DNA of 8,545 bases from an uncultured Verrucomicrobiota bacterium. Its GTDB lineage: Bacteria > Verrucomicrobiota > Verrucomicrobiia > Chthoniobacterales > SZAS-18. The notes under the pieces were generated by a model. It had not been told where the DNA came from, did not search any database, and was given only the letters and a program-made list of their open reading frames with translations. The stretch is taken from the NCBI GenBank assembly GCA_937873255.1, contig CALMVM010000078.1:1-8545 (forward strand), written 5' to 3'. Made by a program: the position numbers and the translations under genes. The first letter of the stretch is position 1. The number at the start of each line of letters is the position of its first letter. Positions 1-6,792 of the stretch are shown in pieces.

Positions 1-52
1 CTCGCCTTCGTTCACCTCGCACTGATCTTCGATGCCCTCCGATAGTGTGAAC

Positions 53-202
53 AGGAGATAGGAGATAGGGCAGAAGGAGAACAAATTGCTTCCCTCCGGC
101 GGTTCGATGACCAAACGGCGCGCTTGTTTTCCTCCAATCCTCTGCCATTCGGCGCTTCCGCCTTTTGCCTTTTGCCTTTTCCGCCCCTATCTCCTATCTC
201 CT
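53..202. repeat. 18-bp perfect inverted repeat (AGGAGATAGG type)
   Basis: The left arm at 53-70 reads AGGAGATAGGAGATAGGG and the right arm at 185-202 is its exact reverse complement, with about 114 bases between. Each arm is itself two copies of a GGAGATA unit, and a further degenerate CCCTATCTTC copy follows at 206-215. The interior ends in three copies of GCCTTTT. This looks like a dispersed extragenic palindromic repeat rather than a regulatory operator, because the arms are low-complexity purine/pyrimidine blocks. Its right arm ends 23 bases before the start codon of the downstream gene, so it lies in that gene's 5' leader if transcription starts upstream. Confidence 0.7.
160..180 (+). 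repeat. Tandem heptamer, three copies of GCCTTTT
   Basis: Three head-to-tail exact copies of GCCTTTT run from 160 to 180, inside the inverted repeat and about 45 bases before the ATG at 226. They form a pyrimidine-rich tract on the coding strand. They are most likely part of the same dispersed repeat element as the flanking arms. No function can be read from the sequence. Confidence 0.7.
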
Positions 203-225
203 AGACCCTATCTTCTAAATTTCCC

Positions 226-1434
226 ATGCCCAGCCTCAACAAACAATTCCCCCGGCTGCTACCCGAGCCGATCAAGAAGGACATCCGCGCGGCCGACCTG
301 ATCGACACCGCGTTCAAGGCGTACAACGGCGCGCGCTTGAGCGAGGCCTGCCGGTTGTACGTGGAAAAGATGCTCGCCAGGGACGGCACGGTCGGCATGA
401 CGCTCACCGGCGCACTGACCCCCGCCGGCCTCGGGCGCGCCGCGGTCGTGCCCTTGTTGAAGGCAGGATTCGTGGATTGGATCGTCTCCACGGGCGCGAA
501 CCTCTACCACGACCTGCATTACGGGCTCGGGATGGAACTGTACGCCGGCTCGCCGTTCGTGGACGACATCGTCCTGCGCAATGATGGGGTGATCCGCATT
601 TACGACGTGTTGTTCTCCTACGACGTGCTGCTGGACACCGACGCCTTCGTACGCCAGGTCATCGCAGGACCGGAATTCCAGAAGACGATGGGCACCGACG
701 AGTTCCATTATTTGCTCGGGCGCTATGTCCACGAGCGCGAAAAGAAACTCGGCATCAAGGAAACGAGCGTCCTGAGCGCGGCGTATCAATACGGCGTGCC
801 GATCTTCACGAGCAGCCCTGGAGACAGCTCCATCGGGATGAACGTCGCCGCGATGGCCCTGCGCGACAGCCAGCTGGCCTTCGACGTGAACCGCGACGTG
901 AACCAGACCGCCGCGATTGTCTACGACGCGAAACGCCGGGGCGGGACTTCGAGCGTGTTCATCCTGGGCGGCGGCAGTCCGAAAAACTTCATCCTCCAAA
1001 CCGAGCCGCAAATCCAGGAGGTCATGGGCATCGAGGAACGCGGCCACGATTACTTCTTGCAATGTACCGACGCGCGGCCCGACACGGGCGGGTTGAGCGG
1101 TGCGACACCGGCGGAGGCGGTCAGTTGGGGCAAGATCGACCCCGGCAACCTGCCCGCGTGCGTGGTGTGCTACGTGGATTCGACGATCTCACTGCCGCTC
1201 ATCACGGCTTATGCGTTGACCCGGCTCGCTCCCCGCAAGCGCAAGAACCTCTACGCCCGCCGCGACGAACAACTCGCCGCCATCCGCGCCGAGTATCTCA
1301 AGAAGGGCACGGTCGAAAAGATCGCCCACCGCACCGACGTGTCCGACGTGAAGGACTTCGGCACCGCCTCCGTGAAGGAAAAACCCCGCCGCAACCTCGC
1401 CAAACGCGCCAGCAGCGTGGGGCTTGGCAAGTAA
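226..1434 (+). CDS. Deoxyhypusine synthase family protein
   Basis: A 402-residue protein of the deoxyhypusine synthase fold. In eukaryotes and archaea this NAD-dependent enzyme moves the aminobutyl group of spermidine onto a lysine of eIF5A/aIF5A. Visible motifs are [12 protein letters not shown] at 59-70, [12 protein letters not shown] at 88-99 (NAD site region), SSPGDSSIG at 196-204, LGGGSPKNF at 247-255, and [15 protein letters not shown] at 290-304. The family's catalytic lysine is K303 in the WGK motif, and the conserved glutamate five residues before the tryptophan is kept. Two positions differ from the human enzyme: N253 stands where human has a histidine after GGGxxK, and L290 stands where human has a substrate-binding aspartate (GSDSGA versus GGLSGA). 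The lysine/arginine-rich tail beyond residue 335 is longer than the core fold needs. Bacteria lack eIF5A, so the true substrate is unknown; a homospermidine synthase-like or other aminobutyl-transfer role is possible. ATG 226 is chosen because it opens directly into conserved sequence; no clear Shine-Dalgarno is present. Confidence 0.9.
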   Translation: MPSLNKQFPRLLPEPIKKDIRAADLIDTAFKAYNGARLSEACRLYVEKMLARDGTVGMTLTGALTPAGLGRAAVVPLLKAGFVDWIVSTGANLYHDLHYGLGMELYAGSPFVDDIVLRNDGVIRIYDVLFSYDVLLDTDAFVRQVIAGPEFQKTMGTDEFHYLLGRYVHEREKKLGIKETSVLSAAYQYGVPIFTSSPGDSSIGMNVAAMALRDSQLAFDVNRDVNQTAAIVYDAKRRGGTSSVFILGGGSPKNFILQTEPQIQEVMGIEERGHDYFLQCTDARPDTGGLSGATPAEAVSWGKIDPGNLPACVVCYVDSTISLPLITAYALTRLAPRKRKNLYARRDEQLAAIRAEYLKKGTVEKIAHRTDVSDVKDFGTASVKEKPRRNLAKRASSVGLGK

Positions 1435-1468
1435 GAAGCCTCGTGCAAACCGAGCTAAAATCGCCGAT

Positions 1469-1687
1469 ATGAACACGCTCGCCGAAATCGAAGCCGCCGT
1501 GGATTTCCTTACACCTGGCGAGATGGAAAAACTGGAGACCCTGCTGCGCGAACGCCGCACGCGACAGGAGGAAACACAAATACAGGAGCTTTACCGGCGC
1601 ATCGGCTATGTTCCACTGCCGTCACGCCCGGGACAACCCGTCACTAGGGAAACTGTCAGACAGCTCCGTGAAGAAGAAAACTTCTGA
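1469..1687 (+). CDS. Putative antitoxin of a VapBC-type toxin-antitoxin module
   Basis: A 72-residue charged protein lying 34 bases after the deoxyhypusine synthase-like gene, with its TGA stop (1685-1687) overlapping the ATG of the PIN toxin by one base. The N-terminal part, NTLAEIEAAVDFLTPGEMEK, followed by a run of arginines and glutamates (LLRERRTRQEE), has the helix pattern common among small antitoxins whose N-terminus regulates the operon. The C-terminus (residues 41-72) is a proline-containing tail of the kind that wraps around a toxin. A longer reading from TTG at 1424 would add 15 residues but overlaps the upstream gene's 3' end, so ATG 1469 is preferred. Its role rests mainly on size and strict coupling to the PIN gene. 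No DNA-binding motif is certain from the sequence. Such antitoxins usually bind their toxin and repress their own operon. Confidence 0.7.
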   Translation: MNTLAEIEAAVDFLTPGEMEKLETLLRERRTRQEETQIQELYRRIGYVPLPSRPGQPVTRETVRQLREEENF

Positions 1688-2115
1688 TGCGTGCCCTGCT
1701 CGACGTGAATGTCCTTTTGCCGCTGCTCGACCGGCTGCACGTCGATCATCCGGCCGCCGTGCGGTGGTTGGAGGCGAACCTGCCGCAGGGGTGGGCTTCG
1801 TGGCCTTTTACCGAGGCTGCTTGCCTGCGCTTGCTGACGAACCCGCGTAATCCCTCGCCGCCGCCCCCCGCCCGGGTGTTGGCTACCCTGGCGATGCTGC
1901 GAGCCAACAGCCACCATGCTTTTTGGCCGGACGATCTCTCGCTGACGGACACGGCCATCTTTGACTGGGACCGTCTGCAAGGACATCAGCAAATCACGGA
2001 CGCGTACCTGCTGGCGCTGGCGGTTGCCCACGGCGGTCGACTGGTGACGTTCGACCAACGCATCCAGACCGGGACCGTCAAAGGATGCCGGCCGGAACAT
2101 CTGGTGACGCTCTGA
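1687..2115 (+). CDS. vapC: PIN-domain ribonuclease toxin, VapC family
   Basis: A 142-residue single PIN domain, a Mg/Mn-dependent ribonuclease fold whose toxins cut RNA (tRNA or rRNA in studied VapCs). The four acidic catalytic residues are in the expected places: D6 in ALLDVNVLL, E43 in SWPFTEAACLRLL, D105 in QITDAYLLALA, and D123 in LVTFDQRI. The order of blocks (LLDVNVL, H-x-x-H/A-A-x-x-WL, FTEAACLRLLTNP, FWPDD, TDAYLLALA, TFDQRI) matches the VapC subfamily often annotated as toxin-antitoxin system PIN domain toxin. Length is normal and nothing is broken, so it looks active. It is translationally coupled to the preceding antitoxin (TGATG overlap) and is followed 24 bases later by hisD. A stand-alone nuclease is less likely given the coupling. 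Confidence 0.88.
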   Translation: MRALLDVNVLLPLLDRLHVDHPAAVRWLEANLPQGWASWPFTEAACLRLLTNPRNPSPPPPARVLATLAMLRANSHHAFWPDDLSLTDTAIFDWDRLQGHQQITDAYLLALAVAHGGRLVTFDQRIQTGTVKGCRPEHLVTL

Positions 2116-2139
2116 GCCGGCGCGCCGTATCCATTTTCC

Positions 2140-3429
2140 ATGCGCCTCTTCCGCCACACCGACGCTGACTTCGCGTCCGCCCTCGCGCGCCTCGACCGCC
2201 GTGCCATTCCCGCCGCCGACGTGCAGCAGACCGTCAGCGCCATCATCGCCGAGGTCCGCGCCGATGGCGACGCCGCCCTACTGCGCTTGAACGCTCGTTT
2301 CGGCGGCCCGTCCTTCCCCGACCCTGCCGCGTTGCGCGGCACCCCCGCAGAATTCACCGCCGCCGCCCGCGCCACCGACGCCCGCACGCAACGCGCCATG
2401 GCCGCCGCGCACGAAAACGTCCGCGCCTTCGCCCTGCGCTCCCTGCGCCACGACTGGCACATGCACAACCGCCAAGGCGTCGAGGTCGGCGAACGTTTCA
2501 CCCCCTTCCCGCGCGTCGGGATTTACGTGCCCGGCGGCACCGCGCCGTTGGTCTCGACGGCGATCATGACCTGTACTCTCGCCGCCGCCGCCGGCGTGCC
2601 CAAAATCGTCGTCGCTACCCCCGCCGACCGCGACGGCAACATCGCCCCCGCCCTGCTCTGCGCGCTCGAACTCGCCGGCGCGCCCGAAGTCCACAAAGTC
2701 GGCGGCGCGCAGGCCATCGCCGCGCTCGCGTTCGGCACCGCTTCCATCCCTCCCGTCGTCAAGATCTTCGGTCCCGGCAACGCCTACGTCATCGAGGCTA
2801 AGCGCCAGGTTTTCGGCCCCGTCGCCATCGACCAACTCCCCGGCCCGAGCGAAATCCTCGTGGTCGCCGACGCCGCCGCCAACCCCGAATGGATCGCCGC
2901 CGATCTTCTCGCCCAGGCCGAGCACGGAGCCAATAGCGTCATCGGCCTGCTGACCGATTCGGAAACTCTCCTCGCCGCCGTCGAAGGAGCTGTCGCCCGT
3001 CAACTCGCCCGTCTCGGTCGGCAGGCGCAACTCGGCCCCGTGTTGGAAAACGACGCGTTCCTCTGCCTGGTGCGCGACCTCGAACAGGCCATCGCCATCG
3101 CCAACGCCTTCGCTCCCGAACACCTCTCGATCTGCACAACCGACGCAGACGCGCTCGCCGTGCGGGTCCATACCGCCGGCGCGATTTTCCTCGGAGGATG
3201 GTCCCCGGTGGCGGGCGGCGATTTCCTGGCTGGCCCGAGCCACACCTTGCCCACCGGCGGGGCAGGCAAAGGATTCGCCGGCATGACGGTGGACCAGTTC
3301 CAGCGCCGCACGAGCGTGGTGCGCTTCGACGAAAACAGCCTGCGCCAATCCGTGGCGACGATCCAGGCGTTCAGCGACATCGAAGGTTTGGACGCCCACG
3401 GTCGTTCCGCCACGATTCGATTTGACTGA
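2140..3429 (+). CDS. hisD: Histidinol dehydrogenase
   Basis: A 429-residue cytosolic enzyme that oxidises L-histidinol to L-histidine in two NAD-dependent steps, the last reactions of histidine biosynthesis. Conserved blocks are RVGIYVPGGTAPLVSTAIM (125-143), HKVGGAQAIAALAFGT (185-200), KIFGPGNAYV (208-217), IDQLPGPSEILVVAD (230-244), and AGPSHTLPTGGAGKGF (364-379). The zinc ligands match the E. coli numbering almost residue for residue: Q259 and H262 (AQAEHG), D361 (GGDF), and H420 (GLDAHG). The catalytic pair is E327-H328 (APEHLSI). The more common AGPSE is PGPSE here, and the loop around 353-360 (GWSPVAGG) departs from the usual YTPEAVG, neither being at a catalytic position. ATG 2140 gives a normal N-terminus; there is no evident ribosome site in the 24-base gap. 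No other his genes are in the window, so it is unlinked from most of its pathway here. Confidence 0.97.
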   Translation: MRLFRHTDADFASALARLDRRAIPAADVQQTVSAIIAEVRADGDAALLRLNARFGGPSFPDPAALRGTPAEFTAAARATDARTQRAMAAAHENVRAFALRSLRHDWHMHNRQGVEVGERFTPFPRVGIYVPGGTAPLVSTAIMTCTLAAAAGVPKIVVATPADRDGNIAPALLCALELAGAPEVHKVGGAQAIAALAFGTASIPPVVKIFGPGNAYVIEAKRQVFGPVAIDQLPGPSEILVVADAAANPEWIAADLLAQAEHGANSVIGLLTDSETLLAAVEGAVARQLARLGRQAQLGPVLENDAFLCLVRDLEQAIAIANAFAPEHLSICTTDADALAVRVHTAGAIFLGGWSPVAGGDFLAGPSHTLPTGGAGKGFAGMTVDQFQRRTSVVRFDENSLRQSVATIQAFSDIEGLDAHGRSATIRFD

Positions 3430-3431
3430 CT

Positions 3432-3473
3432 TTTGCCTAGGCGGCAAATGTTGACGACAGGCTCCGTCCTGTC
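3432..3473. terminator. Two small hairpins downstream of hisD
   Basis: The 95-base gap between hisD and the next gene holds two short inverted repeats. One is TTTGCC (3432-3437) with GGCAAA (3443-3448), loop of five, starting two bases after the hisD stop and overlapping the 8-bp palindrome GCCTAGGC. The other is GACAGG (3456-3461) with CCTGTC (3468-3473), loop of six. Neither is followed by a T-run on the plus strand, so a classic intrinsic terminator is not shown. They could slow transcription or protect the hisD message 3' end. I see no other feature in this gap. Confidence 0.35.
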
Positions 3474-3524
3474 TCGCGGTCTTCATCCGATTCCTGCTAG
3501 CCAAAGCGATCTCCTGCGCGACAC

Positions 3525-4496
3525 ATGAAGGTTCTTGCTGCTTTGTTGTTCGTTTTCGTCTGCCTCGTCGTACCGAGTCCGGCGGCCTCAACGGACAACG
3601 TGCTTCCGGCGGAAGTGGCGCAGGCGCTTCGCGCACCGGGAGAGGTCGTCCTTTATTCACTCGAACCGTGGGAGCAACCCGCTGCCAGTGACGAGACGTT
3701 TCACCGTTTCAAAGTTCTTGGACACACCACATTGGATCGGACCCAAGCGACGACCGCCATCGGTGAGTTTCAGTCGGCCGTCGCCGGCTGGGATGGCAGT
3801 ATCGCCATGTGTTTTGACCCACGACAGGCGCTCCGCGTCACGGCCGGTGACCGCACCTACGATCTTCTCCTCTGCTATTCTTGCCACCAGCTCTACGTTT
3901 ACCAGGGCAACAAACTCGTTGTGTCGCTAGGTGCCGCAGGTTCGGCGAAGGTTCTCAACGGTCTGTTGAATGCCTCCAAAATCCCCGTGTCCAAGACGGA
4001 CAGCGAGGAGGACAGGGCAGCCCGTCAGAAGCGGGCGGAGGCTTCGCAAGCGCGCTGGCTCGACGCGATGCCGAAGTCTCTTCGCCCTCTATGGAATTCC
4101 GCCTTGCGGAACGAACTTTCACCTGACCTCAAACCGCTTCGCGCCGCTCTCGCCGAGGAATTTCCTGATCCTCGCCAACGCATCCTGGCTTTGTTCAGTT
4201 GGTATGGCTCCGGCGATGGACCGTGGTCCGGCTTTCCCGCCTACGAGTCGGCTGCCGAGGAACTATTGCTCGATCTTCCTACCCTCGATCTCATCGCAGC
4301 GGCGCAGACAGACAATCTCACCGAGTCGCAACTCGAAGGGGCCGCACGCCTTTTCGGTGGTTGGAGTTTTTCCAAGCGCCGTCCGGACGACCGCAGGACA
4401 CTACCAGCCTCGCTGAAAAAGAAACTCCTCGTTCATTCAATCAAGAGCACCGACGAGGACAAACTCGGCAGGGCCAAGAACGCTTTCGCGCAATAA
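3525..4496 (+). CDS. Secreted protein of unknown function with a CxxC motif
   Basis: A 323-residue protein with a clear N-terminal signal peptide: MK, a hydrophobic stretch from residues 3 to about 16, then PSPAAS with likely cleavage after A20 or A21. The mature part begins with a possible redox or metal module. VVLYSLEPWE (41-50) and FKVLGHTTL (62-70) precede AMCFDPRQALRV (95-106) and YDLLLCYSCHQLYVY (112-126), containing C96 and the pair C117/C120. This order resembles a hypothetical-protein family I recognise from other bacteria (CFxPRHG... CxxC.Q.xVY), without a known function. The second half (160-323) is helical and charged, with FSWYGSGDGPWSGFPAYE at 224-241 and a basic C-terminus. 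No transmembrane helix follows the signal, so it is probably periplasmic or exported. The gene converges on proA, with 19 bases between stop codons. No Shine-Dalgarno is obvious; ATG 3525 is chosen because it places the signal peptide at the very N-terminus. Confidence 0.75.
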   Translation: MKVLAALLFVFVCLVVPSPAASTDNVLPAEVAQALRAPGEVVLYSLEPWEQPAASDETFHRFKVLGHTTLDRTQATTAIGEFQSAVAGWDGSIAMCFDPRQALRVTAGDRTYDLLLCYSCHQLYVYQGNKLVVSLGAAGSAKVLNGLLNASKIPVSKTDSEEDRAARQKRAEASQARWLDAMPKSLRPLWNSALRNELSPDLKPLRAALAEEFPDPRQRILALFSWYGSGDGPWSGFPAYESAAEELLLDLPTLDLIAAAQTDNLTESQLEGAARLFGGWSFSKRRPDDRRTLPASLKKKLLVHSIKSTDEDKLGRAKNAFAQ

Positions 4497-4515
4497 GGAC
4501 GGCAACCGGGAAACT

Positions 4516-5781
4516 TCACTCCCGCACCTGCCCCGTACCCCGGATGACATATTTGTAGGTCGTCAATTCTTCCAGCGCCATCGGCCCCCGCGCGTGGAGT
4601 TTGTCGGTGCTGATGCCGATCTCCGCGCCGAAGCCGAACTCGCCCCCGTCCGTGAACCGCGTGCTGGCGTTCCAATACACCGTTGCCGAATCCACTTCGT
4701 TCAAAAAACGCTCCGCGCTCGCCTCGTCCGCGGTCACGATGGCGTCGCTGTGGTGCGAACCGTAGGTCTCGACGTGGTTGATTGCGTCCGCCAACCCATC
4801 GACCACCCGCACCGCCAGCTTCAGGTCGAGCCATTCGGTGGTCCAATCCTCCTCCGTGGCGGGCACGACCCCGTCACCGAGAATTTGCCGGACGGTTTCG
4901 TCGCCATGGAGTTCGACGCCGGCGGCCCGGAGGATCTCCGCCGCGCGCGGCAGGAATGCGCCCGCCACCTCGCGGTGGACGAGGAGCGTTTCCACCGCGT
5001 TGCAAACGCCGGGCCTCTGGCATTTGGCATTGAGGAGAATGCGTTCCGCCATTTCCAGATCGGCGGCGCGGTCCACGTAGAGGATGCAAACCCCGTGGTA
5101 ATGCTTGATGACCGGCATCCGCGCATGGCGCACGACCGTTTCGATGAGCGCCGTCCCGCCGCGCGGTACGATCAGGTCCACGTAGCGATCCATCTCCGCG
5201 AGCAGACGTACCGCCTCGCGGTCGGCATGCGGGATGAGCAGGATGCAATCCGCCGGCAAGCCCGACCGCGCCGCGCCGTCGCGCAGCGCGTTGGCGATGG
5301 CGACGTTGGAACGCAACGACTCGCTGCCGCCGCGCAGGATGGCGGCGTTACCGGTCTTCGTACAAAGGACGGCGGCGTCGCTCGTGACGTTCGGGCGGGA
5401 TTCGTAGATGATCCCGACGACGCCGATGGGCACGCGCACTTTGTTGAACCGCAACCCATTGGGCCGCGTCCACTGGCGCAAGGTCTGTCCAACAGGATCG
5501 TCCAGCGCCGCCACCGCGCGAATTCCCTCGGCCATGCCTGCGAGCCGCTTTTCATCGAGCCACAGGCGGTCGATCATCGCCACGGACAAGCCGGCGGCAC
5601 TGGCCGCTTCCACGTCGAGGGCATTGGCGGCGAGGATGGCGTCATGGTGCGAGGCGAGCGCATCGGCCATGGCGAGCAGGCCGGCGTTTTTGCGCTCGGA
5701 GGGCAGGCGCGCCAATTCGCGGGCCGCCGTCTTGGCGCGACGGCCGAGTTCGAGCATTTCCGAGACGAGGTCCATGTTCAT
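4516..5781 (-). CDS. proA: Glutamate-5-semialdehyde dehydrogenase (gamma-glutamyl phosphate reductase)
   Basis: A 421-residue cytosolic enzyme that reduces gamma-glutamyl phosphate with NADPH to glutamate 5-semialdehyde, the second step of proline synthesis. It belongs to the aldehyde dehydrogenase superfamily. Seen in order are RVPIGVVGIIYESRPNVT (116-133), LCTKTGNAAILRGGSES (139-155), DLIVPRGG (202-209), KCQRPGVCNAVETLLVH (253-269) with catalytic C260, ETYGSHHSDAIV (338-349), and NASTRFTDGGEFGFGAEIGI (371-390) followed by STDKLHARGPM. Length agrees with the family (about 417 in E. coli). The start is ATG 5781, preceded by AGGGAG four bases away. A second ATG at 5775 is ten bases from the same site and equally possible. 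An in-frame TTG at 5802 is unlikely because it lies upstream of the ribosome site. proB lies just upstream on the same strand, separated by a hairpin-forming repeat, so the two probably form an operon. Confidence 0.96.
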   Translation of the reverse strand: MNMDLVSEMLELGRRAKTAARELARLPSERKNAGLLAMADALASHHDAILAANALDVEAASAAGLSVAMIDRLWLDEKRLAGMAEGIRAVAALDDPVGQTLRQWTRPNGLRFNKVRVPIGVVGIIYESRPNVTSDAAVLCTKTGNAAILRGGSESLRSNVAIANALRDGAARSGLPADCILLIPHADREAVRLLAEMDRYVDLIVPRGGTALIETVVRHARMPVIKHYHGVCILYVDRAADLEMAERILLNAKCQRPGVCNAVETLLVHREVAGAFLPRAAEILRAAGVELHGDETVRQILGDGVVPATEEDWTTEWLDLKLAVRVVDGLADAINHVETYGSHHSDAIVTADEASAERFLNEVDSATVYWNASTRFTDGGEFGFGAEIGISTDKLHARGPMALEELTTYKYVIRGTGQVRE

Positions 5782-5785
5782 CAAA

Positions 5786-5791
5786 CTCCCT
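5786..5791 (-). promoter_or_regulatory. Ribosome binding site of proA
   Basis: AGGGAG on the minus strand, four bases before ATG 5781 and ten before ATG 5775. It is one of the few recognisable Shine-Dalgarno sequences in the window. It decides against the longer TTG start at 5802 and lies only 16 bases downstream of the end of the large hairpin repeat. Confidence 0.55.
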
Positions 5792-5807
5792 GCGGGGAGC
5801 AAAGTCT

Positions 5808-5904
5808 GTCCACAGATTACGCAGATTTCCGCAGATTTCAGAAGAAGGAGGAAACAAACCCCTTCCTTTTTTCTAATCTGCGGAAATCTGCGTAATCTGT
5901 GGAC
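5808..5904. repeat. Perfect 30-bp inverted repeat in the proB-proA junction
   Basis: The arms 5808-5837 and 5875-5904 are exact reverse complements over 30 bases, enclosing 37 bases that can pair partly further (purine-rich GAAGAAGGAGG against CCTTCCTTTTTTCT). The arms contain the motif CAGATTACGCAGATTTCCGC. In translation the arms give the strings PQITQISAD, STDYADFRR and ICGNLRNLW, which I recognise as typical products of a dispersed palindromic repeat found in many environmental bacterial genomes and often mis-annotated as small proteins. On the proBA transcript it would form a very stable stem-loop. It also provides the last codons and the TAG stop of proB. Confidence 0.9.
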
Positions 5905-6697
5905 GACTCTTCTTTCCGGCGAACGCAGGAATGGCGAACCTCGTGCCGATTTCCTCGCCTGCGACGATCCGCTCCAGAAGGCCCGGCGTGCGGCCGTTGG
6001 CGATCACTGCCGGGATGCCGGCTTCCACGGCGCGTTTGACCGCCTGGAGTTTGGTCGTCATGCCGCCGGTGCTGAGTTTTCCCTTGCGGTCGCTGGCGAG
6101 GTCCAGCACGTCGTCCACGTTTTCGACGAGCGGGATCGGCGCGCCCTGCCCGGTGCCGTCGCGCGTCAAGCCCTCGGCGCTGGTGAGCACGATCAGCATC
6201 CCCGCTTCGGCCAACACCGCCACTTCCGCCGAGAGCCGGTCGTTGTCGCCGAAGCGCAGTTCCTCGACGGCGACGCTGTCGTTTTCGTTGATGATGGGCA
6301 CGACCCCGCCGTGCGTTAGGAGACGGCGCAGGGTGTTCTGCGCGTTGGCGTAGCGCGTGCGGCTGTCGAGGTCCTGGTGGGTGAGGAGGAGTTGCGCCAC
6401 CGCGAGGCCGTGCCGGGCGAAGTGCGTTTCGTACACGCGCATGAGCCGCGATTGCCCGATGGCCGCGCAGGCCTGGATCGTCGGGGTGTCGGTGGAGCGT
6501 TCGGTCAACCCGAGCACCATCATCCCCGCCGCGACCGCGCCGCTGGTGACGACGATGCACTGGTGCCCCTGCGCGACCAGTCCCGCGACTTCCGCCGCCA
6601 ACCGTCGAAATTGCCGCGCATCAAGCGAGCTGCCTCCCGGCCGGGTCAGCAAACCGGTGCCCAACTTGATGACGAGTCGCGGCCTCTGGACGGACAT
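5873..6697 (-). CDS. proB: Glutamate 5-kinase, short form without PUA domain
   Basis: A 274-residue amino acid kinase that phosphorylates L-glutamate with ATP to gamma-glutamyl 5-phosphate, the first and usually proline-inhibited step of proline synthesis. Motifs are VIKLGTGLLT (9-18, K11), VVTSGAVAAGM (49-59), CAAIGQSRLM (77-86), IINENDSVAVEELRFGDND (135-153), IVLTSAEGL (169-177), and STGGMTTKLQA (209-219, K216). The protein ends soon after the kinase domain and lacks the C-terminal PUA domain present in E. coli ProB (367 residues); kinase-only forms are known. The last ten residues, RPQITQISAD, and the stop are encoded by the inverted repeat, so the natural C-terminus probably lay near GTRFAIPAF (251-259). 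ATG 6697 is chosen because the longer frame to 6883 runs through the tRNA gene and has no family similarity there. No Shine-Dalgarno is visible (TTTTTCCCGCC precedes the ATG). The 95 bases between this start and the tRNA must carry any proBA promoter, but I see no convincing boxes. Confidence 0.95.
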   Translation of the reverse strand: MSVQRPRLVIKLGTGLLTRPGGSSLDARQFRRLAAEVAGLVAQGHQCIVVTSGAVAAGMMVLGLTERSTDTPTIQACAAIGQSRLMRVYETHFARHGLAVAQLLLTHQDLDSRTRYANAQNTLRRLLTHGGVVPIINENDSVAVEELRFGDNDRLSAEVAVLAEAGMLIVLTSAEGLTRDGTGQGAPIPLVENVDDVLDLASDRKGKLSTGGMTTKLQAVKRAVEAGIPAVIANGRTPGLLERIVAGEEIGTRFAIPAFAGKKSRPQITQISAD

Positions 6698-6792
6698 GGC
6701 GGGAAAAATCGAAAGTGCAGTCCGGGGTTGCGATCCGGGAAGGGAACCGTTAACGTATCGCTCCGTTTTGGCAAGGGTGCCGAGACGTTTGC

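Larger units (their letters stand above)
1..225. other. Non-coding leader with repeats upstream of the deoxyhypusine synthase-like gene
   Basis: No convincing gene is visible here. The first 45 bases have an open plus frame ending in TAG at 43-45 (last residues would be ALIFDALR). They also have an open minus frame reading LSEGIEDQCEVNEGE toward the window edge. Either could belong to a neighbouring gene outside the window, and there is too little to choose. The rest is rich in purine runs (53-80) and pyrimidine runs (150-215), which form an inverted repeat listed separately. I see no clear -35/-10 pair and no Shine-Dalgarno sequence directly before the ATG at 226. Confidence 0.5.

Noticed and set aside
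1..45. Tail of an upstream gene on the plus strand
   Set aside because: Only 14 codons are visible, and an equally open frame exists on the minus strand, so no gene can be supported.
259..1062. Minus-strand open frame opposite the deoxyhypusine synthase-like gene
   Set aside because: Composition is that of an antisense shadow, with no motif; the plus-strand gene is intact.
1424..1468. TTG start giving a longer antitoxin
   Set aside because: It overlaps the end of the upstream gene and adds a basic segment without pattern; ATG 1469 gives a normal antitoxin size.
2278..3660. Long open frame (460 codons) on the minus strand opposite hisD
   Set aside because: HisD on the plus strand has every catalytic and zinc residue. 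The antisense frame is a glycine/aspartate/arginine-rich shadow caused by high GC at third codon positions.
5642..5857. Small minus-strand protein containing ICGNLRNLWT
   Set aside because: It is a chance translation of the palindromic repeat arm and the proA 5' end in another frame.
4594..5895. Long open frame on the plus strand opposite proA
   Set aside because: It mirrors proA codon structure, has no recognisable domain, and ends in the repeat element; ProA motifs are unambiguous.
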